A stretch of DNA of 64,000 nt from contig CM067084.1 in assembly GCA_034008185.1 (NCBI GenBank), positions 5,165,385-5,229,384 on the forward strand, written 5' to 3'. Source of the stretch: Gorsachius magnificus. Lineage: Eukaryota > Chordata > Aves > Pelecaniformes > Ardeidae. A model generated the notes under the pieces. That model ran no database searches, was not told the DNA's origin, and saw nothing but the letters and a program-made list of their open reading frames with translations. Each line of letters begins with the position of its first letter. Position 1 is the stretch's first letter. Made by a program: the position numbers and the translations under genes. Below are positions 35,518 to 49,244 of the stretch, piece after piece.

Positions 35518-38500
35518 ACTAAGTGTAAACAACATGGTGTTTTAAGTGCTTCTTCAGAAGAATAATGAAGTAAGTTTAATGAAGCTTAGTTTTCTACCTT
35601 TCTTAATGTCTCCCATCCCATTGACTAATAGAGCTTCTCAGCTGGCATCATGCAATGTCTTAAGTGCCTTCAGAGAGTATTTCTGATTGCTTTCTTTTTT
35701 AAGAGATGGAAGAATTTTAATGGCAACCAGTTGAAAAAGCAAAACAGTGTAGGATATTAAAGAAATCTGTGTAATAAGAATTCTGAATCAATGCAACATC
35801 ATGCCGTTAATAACGCTTCAAGAGTTGTGTGGCATGTGCCTCATGATAAAGAAATTCTGTGGCTGTTATACATAGCTGACCCCTGAGGATGTAAATTCAA
35901 AAAAAATTATGTGACTCCACAACAGAATAATATTTTTGAGGAAGAGATTATGCTGGCCATCCCTGTACTTTGGAGAAAAGAAATTACCCCATGCTCAACA
36001 AAAGTTGCCAGGACTGGATTTTGCTTCTATTATAACTGAGGATTTGCCATTTCCTATTCCTGTAAGGCTCATATGATCCTGTTTTAATCTCTGTTCTTTT
36101 TAAAAGATTAAAGGTACTTGTGAGTTTGAATTTACAGTTTACAAACATATGATGTGTGTGGCCTGAAACTTACAGATTTTATAGCAGTGAAAGAACAACA
36201 GAAACTTCCTAGACTAATGCTTTTATTGTACTATGAGGTATACTCAAAATTTTCATGACATGCTTCTATATTTTTACTCTTTTGACATTAGTAGCTGAAC
36301 TTCTTTGGGATTTTGTTGACTCATTCTTTTAGCTGCTTTTGAAAACATCATTTAATGTTCTGTGTTCTATAAATTAAAATAGTTACGGTAATAGCAACCA
36401 CATTGTTCTCTAGAAATTTAAATTATTTCATGTGAAAAACAGATTAATAGATAGGTTTTCCCAACATATCTGTATGAATATTTGAAATTTTAAAGCAATT
36501 CTTTACAGTATATGGAAATAAGATTTTGGTTCTTAAATTCAGCTAAAAAAAAAAAAACAAACCCAAACCTTTGCCCACAAGATCATCCCTTTTTTGCAGA
36601 AATTTTGTTGCTGATGATGAGATATTTGAAAGCAATATGTAAGACTGCAATATGCAGATTGAAAACCTGAGCCTTCAGTGTTTATGGATGTATGTCATGG
36701 TATAAGAATATAAGTATAAACTTACTGGTGTGAGCAAGTTTATTCATGAACTTATTTGCAAGCCCTTAAGATCTCTTGATAAGGATCAAAAGTGACAGAT
36801 CCCTATCACAGGCTTGAATACAGATTTGTTGACGTACGTGTTTTCCATAAAACTATGCTACCCAGATTTTGAAGCTAACACTTCTGTTACTACTTTCATT
36901 CTCATCCTTTCTCATGGAGTCACTGTTCTACTCTAGGGTAGTGACAGACTTTTTGAGTATAGTTAGAAAACTTTTTAGGAGAAGCGTCTATGCTCCTTCT
37001 GTTTTCTGTGCATCTTAATTGTGTTCTGTAGAGGGTGGATCTAAGAAAGAAAATACTATGTGACAGATGCAATGCTTCTGGGAAGTCCTCGAGAGGAAAT
37101 GGTCATGGATGGTAATGATAGACCAGATATAGCCAGCAGAACACAGGGTGGCAAGCAGCTGAGGCTTTGAAACCTAGCAGCTCATCATATATCCTTACTT
37201 CTCAGGACTGGAATACAGACACTTAATATAAATGAAAGTCATAGAAGCTCAGTCTCGCTGAAACTCTCTGTTTAACTGTAGGTTATCTGTTTTGTAGAGA
37301 ATCAAAATACTGGTTTGATGGCCTGTAATTACATAAGATAATGATAAATACTCAACCTTTCCTGTGAAAACTGCAGACAGTACAGAAGCATAGTACATGA
37401 TTTATACCTCTTTTTTTTCTGTTTTGCAATCTTCTTTAAGTTATGTTTTTGATTGGAATGAAATATTTCAGAATATAGAACAGTTGCTCTTACTGTGTAT
37501 CAGTATGTCAGTGCTTTTAAAGCTCAGGAATGGCCCCATAGAAATTGCAGGTTGTGTAAATGTGGGAACAGTTGCAACAAAACCTGATAGCATATATTGT
37601 TCTATCTCTATATGTAATTTTGTAAATGAATTCCTACTTTAGTATAAGGGCACACCCAAAATTTGGTAATGACTTCAGTGCTTATCTCTATTTGTATCTA
37701 CCATTACAACATACTGCACTCGAAATTGAATAAAGTAATAGTAATAGCAAGTGGTTCTTCTGGATTTCTACTAAGCAAAGAGGAATCTTTACTTCAGGCA
37801 AGGTCAGCAAAACTGCTCAAGAATGTAATGAGATAATGCTACCAATGGAAGTTTCACTAGGAAGGAATTTAATATCTCAAGACAATTTTATTTATCTTCT
37901 GTGGAATAAAATAAAGCAGATAAAATAGCTAAACAGGAATAAAAGTCCCAGGAGCGCGTTGTGTTTATACAAGGGAGCATTTCTGTTAGAATGTCAGATG
38001 AAAGATGGTAACGTTTTAGTATTTTTTGACGATGACTTTCTATTTACATGTTTTCCATCCTTACAGGAACTAAAACCGAGGCATTGCAATATGCTGAGCA
38101 ACCACTCAGTAGCTGTTCGCAGATATGTGGGAATGCCAGGTTGCCTTTCCTTTGTCACAAACATGAGGAAAGATTAGGAGTGTATGGTGCAGAAGTGCCT
38201 TTGTGGGTTTGTTTAAGTGTGTGTTCTTTCCTCTCGACTGAAAAGTTGGGAATGGATGACACTTCTTAGTCAGAGTCTTTACTTCCTCAGACTGCCTCCT
38301 AATGCTTTCCCAGGTTCATTTAAAAAGCAGTGACATTTCAATTGGAAACCTCCCTAGAAAATTTCTCCGCAGTCTGTCAAAATATTTTTCTTTGATATGA
38401 CACTATATGTTCCTTTTCTTATTTTTGCTATTACTCCATATAGAACACTAAATACTTTATCTTCATCTATCTAACAGTTTTCAGATTTCTATACTCCTTC

Positions 38501-39039
38501 TGCTTAGCCATTATTTGCCAAATAGGTGCCCATACTAATGGATATGGAGCAATATTTTATTTCTGTGTGGGCAGACATGGAGTGTTAGATCATCTCTGAA
38601 CTTCAGAGAATGTTTGACAGTCTCTAATGCCAGATACAGAACTGTATTGGGTGGGCAGACAGTAACTACTCTCCCATTCCTAAAATATGAATCAAGTGGC
38701 ATATTGTACTAGCAATGCTGTTTACTGTTGTTCAGTTTAAATGAAAATACATACTTCAAATATTCTTGGCTATCTTGTAAACAAAACCATTATACAACGT
38801 ACTGGGTCCAGCGGCAGAGGTAGTTCTAGTACTGCTTGCTATTTTTTTTCTCGGGTTTGCTTAAAGGAAACTGCTAATATGACCTTTCTGCACTTGATGG
38901 GCATAAAAGAAAGTATGCACTAGGAGTGGTGCTTATGCAGGGTAGCTTCATAATCCTTGTACTTCATGTTCTGTGGTGTTTATATTTAAAAAAAATGAAT
39001 CTTTTGTTTCATTTAGTTGATTAAAATGGGGTTGACAGG
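35518..39039. other. Non-coding DNA, no gene seen
   Basis: AT-rich. A12 followed by CAAACCCAAACC sits at 36545-36568. Frames of 60-81 codons (37397-37642, 37959-38269, 38741-38923) show no recognised product. Confidence 0.6.
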
Positions 39040-39260
39040 TAGTTCTTCTGCTATTAAATCTGATCATGTGTTAAAGCCACTGGGAAGGCCTGAGATTAGC
39101 ATGAAAGGAGAGTAGATGCACAGTTCACCTTCATATGCATTGGCATCTCATGGCCAGGAATCAAAGATGACTATTTAATATTTTCTTCCAAGTTTTAAGA
39201 TAATGAGCTCGCTAATAAATGAAGTTGGAGACTATTCTGATGCGTTGGCCTCACCTAAGG
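39040..39260. promoter_or_regulatory. Weak candidate element with TCF/LEF site
   Basis: Contains ATCAAAG (39160-39166), matching the TCF/LEF core WWCAAAG, plus CATATGCATTGGC and AATGAGCTCGCTAATAAATG. Non-repetitive and without an open frame. A single TCF/LEF match is expected by chance in this much DNA, so support is weak. Confidence 0.25.
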
Positions 39261-42200
39261 ATCTATTTCTAAGTTTCAAGGGACTAAAGTACCTTGTGTC
39301 AATAGTCTAGTAAAGACTGTCTTGGAAAATTCTAGTGTTAGTTATGTTAAAAAAAAAAAAAAAAGAAAGTTAATAGTAATAACATCACTCTAAGATTTGG
39401 ATCCATAAATAGTTTGAGAAAATGCTGAACAGAGCCCATCAACACGGGGAATAAGAACAATTTCTCTCAAGTGCTACCTTGAAAATACAAATCAGGAACA
39501 CAAAGCTTTGTCTAAAATTTGAAATGTAAATTATTCCCTCCTCTGATGTCCAAATTCACATCCAATCAGTTACCTGTAGTAGACAAACCTCACTTCAAAA
39601 ATAAGGAATGACTATGGTTAGAAGGTAGAGACTGCAATTTCCATTCTGTTTCTTTCTGTTTAGCAGTTCAATTTTAAACAACATTCAACAACTGTAATCT
39701 AAATAATAATAGCTCCCCCAAACCCTAAGCTTCATCTGTCAAAATAAAACTGCTGCTTTACTTTAAACGGTTGTGCTTCTAGGTTCAGTCTCTATATTGA
39801 TCTTATCTAGCTGAGATGACAAATAATGCTAAAAGCTGGGCTAAACTACACATTGACTGAAACTTTTCCATTGTATATTTGAAATGTTAAGGAAAAATAT
39901 TATTTATGACTAAGGAAAATGACAACAAGTATTGTTTAGACACTTAAAATCTTGAAAGATACTTTGGGCGACTGGTGCAACATGGATCTCCTTTCATGAT
40001 GTCACAGAAATTAGTCCGTGACTGAAAATCACCATCACCCACAGCTTCAGCTTTTTTGGCTGTAAATTACCCTCATCCATTGGACCACCATATTTTAATA
40101 TGCATCATGTACAATACTCCATAGCTATAGATGTCTTCCTCTGTAATCTTGCTAGATATCAGTCATGTATCCAAGGTTCTCACATAGCAGGAGTTAGTCC
40201 CCTAGCCAGGCAGAATAGAAGAATATTGTAAAAGTTGAGAGAGAAAATGGAAGGGTGTGGAGCCAATGGGAGACCATACTTTGCTAAAGCAGAGCTAGCC
40301 TCGTGCACGTAAAATTTTGTTTGTACATTTGTGTTTGCAGTTAACAACGCCACCTTTTATACATATCTCTACATAACTTCAGAACTGTGTGTGCTTGCTG
40401 TTTCTCTCTGAACATCAAAGCATTAGGAAGACACATCATCTCCACTTGCGCTCTGATTTACAGCCACATTTTGTGTATAAAAAAAAAAATCTATTAACTT
40501 CTCTGTAATGAAAGATGGTCTTGTTTGCAAATTCCATGGGAATTACTGGGAAAAATCTGAGTTCATAATGACTATTATTGTATTTTCAGTAATATTGAAT
40601 AGTAAAAGTGAAGAATAATCCTTAACTTCTTTATGATAGAAGTCTACAGTATAATTACACCTTTCTTTTGAATCTTATTCCTTTCTTTAATATGATCTCA
40701 TATCAGAAAATTCTCATACAAAAATATGATTGATTTCTGTTTGGAAGCCCAAATAAAAGGGTGACTATTCTTTTCTAGTAGTAATGGACAGTAGATTGGA
40801 CTGACGAAAATGGTCATGCTTCATCATTCATATGGTTGAGCTGATATCATTGAAATAATAAAGACAGACAACAGGCAGCATTACTGCAGTTGACATCAAC
40901 AAAAACAGATGTGTTTAAAAAAAAAAAAAACAAACTTAATGGCATTGGTGATAGAATGAAGTACTCCCCTATGAGGATATGTAACTGTTTTTAAGAATAG
41001 ATTAACAGTGCTCCCTATTGCAGAGATTTTCTATGAATTAGAAAATTGCTTTTGTATGCACCAGATTTTGAGAAATTTTTAGTGACATTGGTGCCACTTT
41101 GGTTTTCACTCCTGGAATATTCTGAAGCAATAGCAAGTTACAGAAGAAACATCTGTAGCACAAGAGGCTCATATCATTGATGATGTTGGTAACTCCAGGT
41201 GCAGACACTGTTTTAGCTTTTAGGCATTTGTAGGAGGAAGAGTCAGAGCAGCTCCCTTGTGAAGAGGCTCGGGTAGGAGGATGAAGGGTGGTTTCGATGG
41301 CAGGGAGGAGGAGGAGCTTCAGGTGGTTAAAATGTACAAATAATCTGAATTAAGATTTGCTGAATGGCCTGACTAGGGTTAGGTTTTTCTCTCCATTTTG
41401 AGACAACTAAACCCAAATATTTTGTCAGAAAACCAGACAACAAACAGTGATCTGCCCGTTCTTTTTTCTTCCTTGTGACAATCAAAGAAATATTAGTAAC
41501 CAATTTTTAAAATGTTTTTTTTTCTTTGAACTGTGTTCCTTAGTGCTGTAAAAACATTCAGCATAAGAAGGTACAGTACTAAATAATTGTGGATCCATGT
41601 TCTGCCTCTGAAATGAAATATAAAATAGTTGAGAGAATTTGTGCTTGTGAAGAACTCAGTGTAGCTCACTTGGGGGATCTTTCTGTAATTTTTACTTTGT
41701 TTCTCTGATGCTACTGGTTTCTCGTCAAAATCCTATTTTGAAAATTATGTTCAGACTTTCAAATTACTTGAAGATGATGCAGCAGCATTTTTTAACCAGT
41801 CGCAAAAATGTTGCTATATCCTGTTAGCCTGTATTTCATCACAGTAGCTTCCTCATTTCAGGCACTGATGAAGGGATTCCTTTAAGTGTTTTGCAATATG
41901 GTCTGAAATTCAGTAGAAGATGTCTTAGACAAAGACTGGAATGTATTATTTGTATAACCTCCTTGTAGTCCAGCTAGTTACATGAAGGCTGACTAGTGCC
42001 AAATAAATGAAAATGATTATTTATAAAATTTGATTTATATGGCTATTTGCTAGCTTGAGTGAGCTCCAGAAACTTATTTTTAGTGTCTAAAAAGCAGATG
42101 AAATAAAATGAGAAGGGTAAAGCTGTTTGTCTGAAGCAGGTAGCACTTCTACGTGTGTTTAAAACCAGTATGACTTATCTTGTTAAGCAAACCTGGGTGC

Positions 42201-42406
42201 TTCTGGAAATCTCAGCTCCAACACATGGCAGTGTTATGTAAAAGAAAGGTAGCATTTCTGTTATACGTTCCACTGTAAAATCTGCTTCTACTTTTCCTGA
42301 TGTAAGAAACAATAATGAAAAAAAAAATCTTCCTTCAAAATTTATTTTTCAATAGGCATTAACTGTCACCAGGATTATCAAAGTTCATGTGAATTCAATA
42401 GAATTG
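39261..42406. other. Non-coding DNA, no gene seen
   Basis: No frame of 60 codons occurs between 38924 and 42431, the second-longest ORF-free stretch. Homopolymers A16 (39349-39364) and A14 (40917-40930, followed by CAAAC) are present. A purine-rich GGGAGGAGGAGGAG stretch lies at about 41303-41316. No transposon recognised. Confidence 0.6.
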
Positions 42407-42428
42407 CTTTCCATTAATAAATGGAAAG
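42407..42428. other. Perfect 9-bp inverted repeat
   Basis: CTTTCCATT (42407-42415) and AATGGAAAG (42420-42428) are exact reverse complements around the loop AATA. No neighbouring gene explains it. Confidence 0.85.
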
Positions 42429-45400
42429 ATCATGGGTAATTCCTCCTCTCTGGTGGCTTATGCTGGGAGAAGAGTAAGGAAAGTAGGACCAAGAATTATT
42501 AACTACTCTATTTTTAGAACTTTGAACAGTGTTCCTTCTTTTGTTGTGTTTTGTTTTGTGTTTTTTTTTTTAAATCTGCCTCCTTTTCTCATCTTTTTTC
42601 TGCTTGCTCCATCTTTGTTTAAGCACTTTATATGTTTGCTGTGTAAGCTGCTGCCACCAGCGCATAACACCTCTGGAATAATCCTAGAAATGTTCTATCA
42701 GTGTCCTACTTGTAATGAGCCCTGATTAGGAAATTCAGGGGTCACAGAAAATCATTCTCCCCCTTGAAAGAATATGTCCTTTAGGAAAAGGTTTTCAGTA
42801 CCATGCAAAAGACTATAGAAAACAGTAGTATTCTCAGAATCGAAGTCAGAACACATTTTGTTAGTCTCCACTGAAACAGGAATGCTTTTTAAACTACTGC
42901 TGGTTTCAGGCAGGAGGAGAATCATGAAGTCTTCCCGTGGCATTTGTTTTCCTTCTCTCATCTTTTGTCCGATGTTTGAGACATTCTCTCAGACACTGAA
43001 AACCACTGAGAACACATGGTATTCTTCTCATTTCTGTGCAGTATACTTCAAAACATGTAAGGCCAGCATTTGAAAGCACAAGATACATGGTGACAAGGAT
43101 GAAAGCATTCTGTCTTCCGCTGCTCATATGCTGTTAGCAAATTACTGTTGTATTACTCTCGACCCTCATTCTTTACCAAGGGAATTGCTTGAAAAAGTTT
43201 ATTTTAAAAGTGAAATACAAAAGCCATCTAGTTAACAGCCATAAGTCTCCAAGGGACTTGCAGGTCACTTAAACAACAGAAATTAAACAGGTAGTGTCTT
43301 ATAGTGACTGAAAAAAGGGTGGGTGGATAATTGCAGCTTAATAACAAAGTTGTATAGCATTTGTTTCAGATTCTATTTTAAATCCTGGAAATAAAAGCTT
43401 TATACCCACTCGTTCAAGGAGTTTCACACTTTCTTATCTCAGTACAGTTATTTTTATTGAACTCAAATGAACCACTTGCAAATAGGTAGCTAACCGTTTT
43501 CATTATGGTGTACTGAATCAATTCTGTTTGCACTTACATGCAAATGTGAAAACTCATCTATATAGCATTTTTTAAAAAACTGCTATGGCTTAATATTATC
43601 AAGGGCTGAAATTAACCTGGAGAAGTCTACCAATTTTCATTAAGCCCATGGCAAAAACCAACCAAAACACCCCCAATGCAAACCTGAAAAAAAAAAAAAT
43701 TGTTACATTTTATTGTAGATCTTTCCCATGATCCCATTTTGTTTGAGCGGAAGGAAAAAAAAAATCCCAGTACAAACAAGGAAGAAAATAACATGAGTGG
43801 AGTGGGGGGAAAAAATACCATGGAACTAAGTAGGACTTGGAAAATACCTTTTACAGAGAAAATTTAAAATGAGAGGGAAGCCAGTACGTTAAGGGAATAA
43901 GGAGAACACATTTATATTGAGACAGAACTTGAAGTGAGAGCAATAAGCAATTTATATATACACACCAGTCAGTTTTGTAGATTGGATACATAGAGGTTCA
44001 GGGCCAGGCTACTTTTCCTATTTATTTTCCATATTGATAAATACAAGTGCTTGCTTTGAAAAGTGGGATAGGAACCTTGAATTCTAAACTTGCATGTAAA
44101 GACACAAAAAGGTTTAAGGATCAGTGGCAGGCAAATCCCTTCAGGGATTCCTTCAGCCTGAAGCAAGCAGCACCACAAAAGCTTATTTTGTCTAACGGGT
44201 GTTTTTTAAAAGAATGGGTAATTTGTGCGATACATTCCAGCCCACTGTATGACTTCACATATCTGCTGAGAAGACCTGAGGGGTACGATGCCGTAGCACA
44301 TAGAAACAAAGCAGTTGCCTGAGAACATGAGGTTCTCGCTCGAGTGCTAAATCCACAGCTCTGAGGCAGTGTACTTGTTAAAAGAAAATAGCGTTCCCTC
44401 CCCCTACTTGTGTGATTGGGTGGAATGTGTCCTTGCCCAGTATTTCCAGTCTCTTAAGTGCAGCCTGTGTATTTTTATTTACACAATCTAAGAGTGACTG
44501 CTGGGAATGCTTAATATATGATGCACCCTAACAACAGAATACATTTGACCTGAATGTGGACTGCAACATGAGGCTGCAATGTTTATGGCAGATGATTTGT
44601 TTGGTTTTTGATGTTATGCTCTCTTTTTTTAAAAACATGTCTAGCAAAATCAATGTGATGCCCAATGTGACATTGCTTTTTTTTTTATCTTCTAAAAGCT
44701 ACAACTCTCATTCTCAGCATCTCAGAGTACAGACTGTCAGTATGATTTTAATGCCAATCAGCACAGAAGTTTTCCATTATTTCAGAGATCTCTAGATATT
44801 TTGAGAAGTACTAAGTATGGATATACACATCTGCATTCTCTCACAAGTTTGACTCTTTCAGTAAATGAATAGAAGTGATTGGTGTGGTTGGCTACCTGGT
44901 TTTTAATATCAAAATGTTAATGTTTTTTAAGTAATGTGGGCACGTGCTGAAATAATTGACACTCATTTTTCATGTATGTGTGTTAAATGTCCTTAATATG
45001 TGCAGATATGAGGGCAGATGAATTACAGGGAAAATATGATCTGGCAATGTTTACATTTTAATTTTTGTTAACTTTATCAGGCTATAAAAGTTGGCGTTTG
45101 TATGTTAAAGGGACAAAGAGGTTAGAAGGCTAGAAAAGTAAACATCTAACTCGAATGTAAAAGACAGCTGCTTATTCTTTATTTCTTCATTGTCTAAACT
45201 TGGAAGAAAAGTTACTGTGAATGAAAAGCATGTGAGATCCTCTGTGTTCTCACTGCATGGCTTATGGTCTGCAGAACAACCCAAATTTTAAGTAAATATT
45301 TGAAAACAGCAGTTACAGTATTGGCCCCAAAGTAGGACATTGCTTATTGTAAGACATGTTGAATATTGTGGTGTTAGGTCCACTCAGTTCCAAAGAAATC

Positions 45401-45479
45401 AGATGTTTAAATGAAGTTGGGGGAATTTTAATTAAGTTTGATTTCAACTTTGAGCGCTAAGTAACTTTTTTTCTTGGTC
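42429..45479. other. Non-coding DNA, no gene seen
   Basis: Overlapping frames of 60-97 codons at 42432-43127 and 43969-44322 are not recognised. T-runs near 42560 and A13 near 43687-43699 are the only low-complexity items. A block at about 44420-44620 is mildly enhancer-like. Confidence 0.55.
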
Positions 45480-45850
45480 TGAGTCTCTCTTCCTTTCATA
45501 TATCATTCAGGCAATTAAACTACTTATCTGTCCTCCGTTGTTTTGGCATATAGCAACATGCAGTTTTACATGACTGCCCTCTTTGTAACATATGCATCCA
45601 AAACAGGGCTTTTTTTGCCAAATATCACTGACAACCCATTCATTGACTTGGCAGGGTACCCAAGCACACCTGACTGCGCAGCCGCTCCCTCTCAGCATCG
45701 CTGTATTGACAGAATCTGCATGCTTCCTGGAAGGAGACATAAGAGAGATGTCGGGCTCTGCCAGGCAGATAAAGCAGAAGCTGTCACCTTTTTCCAGCAG
45801 TGCACAAGTTCAGCGTAGCCTCGGATACCATTGTCAGAGCAGGTACAATA
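45480..45850. promoter_or_regulatory. Candidate regulatory element with GATA and MEIS-type sites
   Basis: Moderate GC content rising to the right, no repeats, AGATAA (45767-45772) and CTGTCA (45781-45786) only nine bases apart. Frames on both strands cross it, the longest plus-strand one with an ATG being 88 codons (45592-45858). Nothing resembling a protein family was seen. The overlap of several frames on both strands reflects few AT-rich stop codons here and is not evidence of coding. Confidence 0.33.
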
Positions 45851-48117
45851 ACACTTGAAAATCTGACTTCTGAGTGCATATTCAAATGAAGTACTATACA
45901 GGTATGAAAATATTCTCACCTTTGCAGTCTTACTGAGCACAGTGAAATTCCTTGGGCAGGGCTGGCTAGTTGTGGTATCGTGTAAATTATTTCTACATTC
46001 GCTGGTCCTCACGTTAAGACAAGCGTTACCACGCCATGCGTGGAATTTGATTCTGGGTCTAAATGAATCCCCATTCAGAGTAAGTTCTAGCATGGGCAAC
46101 TTCAATCCTAAAGGTGAAGCTTGGAAAAGTTCTGAGTCTGTTAAGACAGTTACAAAACTGTGTAGGGACTTCAAGTTATAGGACTTTCTCACAGTACATA
46201 CTTCTAATTCTTGGGCTTTTAAAGTGCGTTCCTACCTGCTCTAGCCCTGCCTCCAATAACCAATTAGAGCTTGTGCAGATGTCTGTCAGAAATTAAGAAT
46301 TAGTTAATATGTGGTATAGTCTATGCTGTTTTGCTTGACCCGTATCCAAGCTAATCAACAATCTCCAGCTCTAGAAATCTCTTGTGGCTGACTGAATAGT
46401 GCAACATGGGAGATGGGTAGAATCTTTGACGAAAAACAGTCTGAGACAGAGATGCTTGCCTCTTCCTGACCTGATGATATTGAGATAAAATATGTACATC
46501 TGTATATACTTAGCCCACTTTAAATGTCCTTTTCATATTCACTTAAGTTTTGCTGTCTCCCAGTTTATCTGAAATGTTTCTTGAACGTTGTTTTGAATTG
46601 CTAAATATAATTCTAAATACTTTACTTCTTTTAAATAATGCATTACCAAAATATTAATACTGCTATTAATACTAATTCTATTTCCACTTCCCAATAAAAT
46701 TAACAGTATTAAGCTGTATTACTAAACTAAGATTTGTGAATGTTCCTTTTGAGGTACTGTATGCACATCTTAAAACAGAAAGTGCCGTCAACAACTTAGA
46801 AAGTGGATTTCATAGAAATCTTCAGTTACATCACTGTTCATTCTGATACTTGGTATATACCTCTGTTCAAAGCTGGAGCTTAAGAAGGACAAATTTGTAT
46901 GACCTAGTTAGAACTGGATCTTAAAGCAAGTTTATCTTCTGTTGCATGTAAAAATGAAATGTGCTATGACATACTACTGTGCATAATGCATGAATGTTCT
47001 CATTATGGTAAATTTGCAGTGATTAAAGTGGTCCTAATTAGCTTAGCACATACGAAGAGGCTAGCAGTGAATTAGACTCCACTCTCCTCTCACATAAGGT
47101 GTCCCTGTTGTGTTTCTCTTTTTTATGTTAAACCCTTCAAAGATTCCCTCTCTGAGCCACAAGCTGTGATGTGAGATTATGAAAGGTTCTTCACTTGATC
47201 CTGGCTTCTGGTCTTTGGGGAGAAAAAACAGCCACTGCATCGAAGAGAGGTGTTAAACCTTAAGAGGTTCTGGCAGAAAGCTCTGTAGTGAAGTGGAGAT
47301 GAGCTGTATTGGTACAGCTTGCAGTTACCTCAATAATCTATTTGGGAGAGATCCCGTTAAAGCAACATGTATCTGGGACCTGTGTAATCAAGTCTTCTTC
47401 TGGTCTCAGTTATTTATGTAACTTCATAGCACTGTGGTAGAGGAAGTAGAACTGATCAGAACAGTAGATAAATTAGACGAGGGGAAAAAGAAAAAAATCA
47501 GTGCTGCCAAAATCATGCCACTGAACCATAAACACCTCTTTTTACATTTGAATAGAGTTAATATGCATGTAGTTCATGTAAATGCTGCAGACTGTAACGC
47601 TGGAAATACTGCATGTCATAGTCGTCAATCAGTGTGGTTCATCCTGCTTCCTTCAGAGCTTCGCAGGCATAATTTGACCTCCATGTACTCGTTTCTGAGA
47701 CTTTTTTTTTCATCAGGCTCTAATTCACTGAAGTATTTCCCATGCTTCTTTTATGATTGCAGACATAATTAGGAAAAGACATAATTAAAGTTGTAAGCAC
47801 TTTTTATGGATATTGCTGTGATTTTTGGCTTTATACACCTGGTATCTTTGAGAATTCACTGACTTGCACACAATTTATTTGGATTCCAAATAGCCTAGGC
47901 AAAGTGAACAGTGAAAAGTAAAGCATAGTTACCGAGTCACTACAAAATGTAACTTTTCATCTATGGGCTTTGGGCCTAAAACTGCACTAAAGGTGTGGTT
48001 GACTTTGTTATAAGGACATACAATTACTGCGGCTTGTGCACAGTTTTCCTAAGTGTGCACACATAGTATAAGTAGGTATGGTTGTATAGGGGAGTTCTAA
48101 AACTATGGTTCTGTCTT
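45851..48117. other. Non-coding DNA, no gene seen
   Basis: The longest open frame in the window (166 codons, 45692-46192, -) ends in this tile. It opens from GTG and its first ATG is at codon 34. A 112-codon frame at 47434-47772 has a KKKKK run but no domain. A block at about 46960-47060 with GTGATTAAAGTGG and CTAATTAGC has some enhancer texture. Confidence 0.55.
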
Positions 48118-48166
48118 AAAAAAAAAAAAAAAAAAGAAAAACAAAAAAACCAAAACCAAACAAATA
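48118..48166 (+). repeat. A18 plus A/C-rich tract
   Basis: A18 (48118-48135), then GAAAAACAAAAAAACC and CAAAACCAAACAAA. One of the longest members of a recurring A-run plus CAAAC pattern in the window. Confidence 0.9.
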
Positions 48167-48679
48167 ACTTGAGTAAATGAACCTTTCAAGCTACGTACTT
48201 CTAATTTAGCAAGTTACTGCTCTTTATTTCGTTGCACAACCATTTTCATAGTTTTTTCAGTTTGGCCCACTAATATCCTTCTTTCTTATCCACTAGGGTC
48301 AAAACCCCAAAATAATATCTTTGTCCTATGAGGAAAGAAAAAGTCATGGGTGGCATTCAGTTCACATTCGTCCCTGTGCAAGCAAATAGCTTTATACCTG
48401 TAACTGTAAAATGTATTCTTTGGCTTTATCGTCGCTCTCTGGTAATAATGTTTATTACATGCAGCCTTTCAGTATATCTGACATCATCTACCTAAAACAA
48501 AAATCACTACTAGTAACTAGCACCCCAGTTCAAACAGATAATTAAGACCTTACCAAAGCAGAGTAGTAAAACTAACCAAATTCAGTGCATATGTGCAGCT
48601 AGGAGTAGATTTTAGTAGTGAGCTGGCTGAATACTAATGCAGTTAAGGTATCAGTGCAAAACAATAACCATTTATTGGA

Positions 48680-48796
48680 ATGAAAATTGAGACTTAATGA
48701 AGTGATTTCCTTGAGGCTGTGCAATAAAGCCAGCAGTTTACAATACAACCAGGAACACTAGCTTTTAAAACCTTGTCTTTAGCTACTAGGCCACCA
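48680..48796 (-). mobile_element. MIR-like SINE remnant
   Basis: The + strand shows TGAAAATTGAGACTTAATGA, AAGTGATTTCCTTGAGGC, GCAATAAAGCCAGCAG, AACCAGGAACACTAGC, then CTACTAGGCCACC. The order and spacing follow the reverse complement of a MIR-type SINE (GAAACTGAGGC / AGTGACTTGCCCAAGG / CACAGCNAGTNAGTGGCAG / AACCCAGG / ACTAGGCCAC). Highly diverged and assigned from memory of the consensus. Confidence 0.42.
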
Positions 48797-49244
48797 GAGT
48801 ATAAACCAATGTCACTTCTAGGAACAACAGGGTTTGGTTTAAATATAGCTCAACTAATACTATAAAAATTGGTTGGAAGAGTGACAGATGTGAACAGATA
48901 TGCTCTTTGTGCCTTTGCTCAAATGCTAAGCAATATTTTACATTTCTTATAATTTAGTGGCATAGAAAATTCCTAAAATATCTTAAACGCTTTGGGAACT
49001 GTAACTCAAACTCGTAGAAAAACATAGGTGGTCTTGTTTTCATTCCCTGTATTGTGTATTATTGAGCCATATACAGAAAAATACCCTGCCAAATGGTGAT
49101 CCCATAGCCCAAACTAATCTCTCTAGAGCAGATGGGAGTTTGACAGGGGAAGAGACAAGCTGACAGCTTTTCCTCAAATAAGAGTCATACAGTGCGTTTC
49201 CAGTGCCAAGCTGGATTTGACATTTAATTAAAAAAGTACCTCAG
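48797..49244. other. Non-coding DNA, no gene seen
   Basis: AT-rich linker between the MIR-like remnant and the A-rich tract. Nothing recognised. Confidence 0.6.

Noticed and set aside
45692..46192. 166-codon open frame on the minus strand, the longest in the window
   Set aside because: It opens from GTG. The first ATG is at codon 34, leaving about 133 codons with no recognisable domain, signal peptide or compositional bias. It overlaps equally open frames on the other strand, which points to a stop-poor patch.
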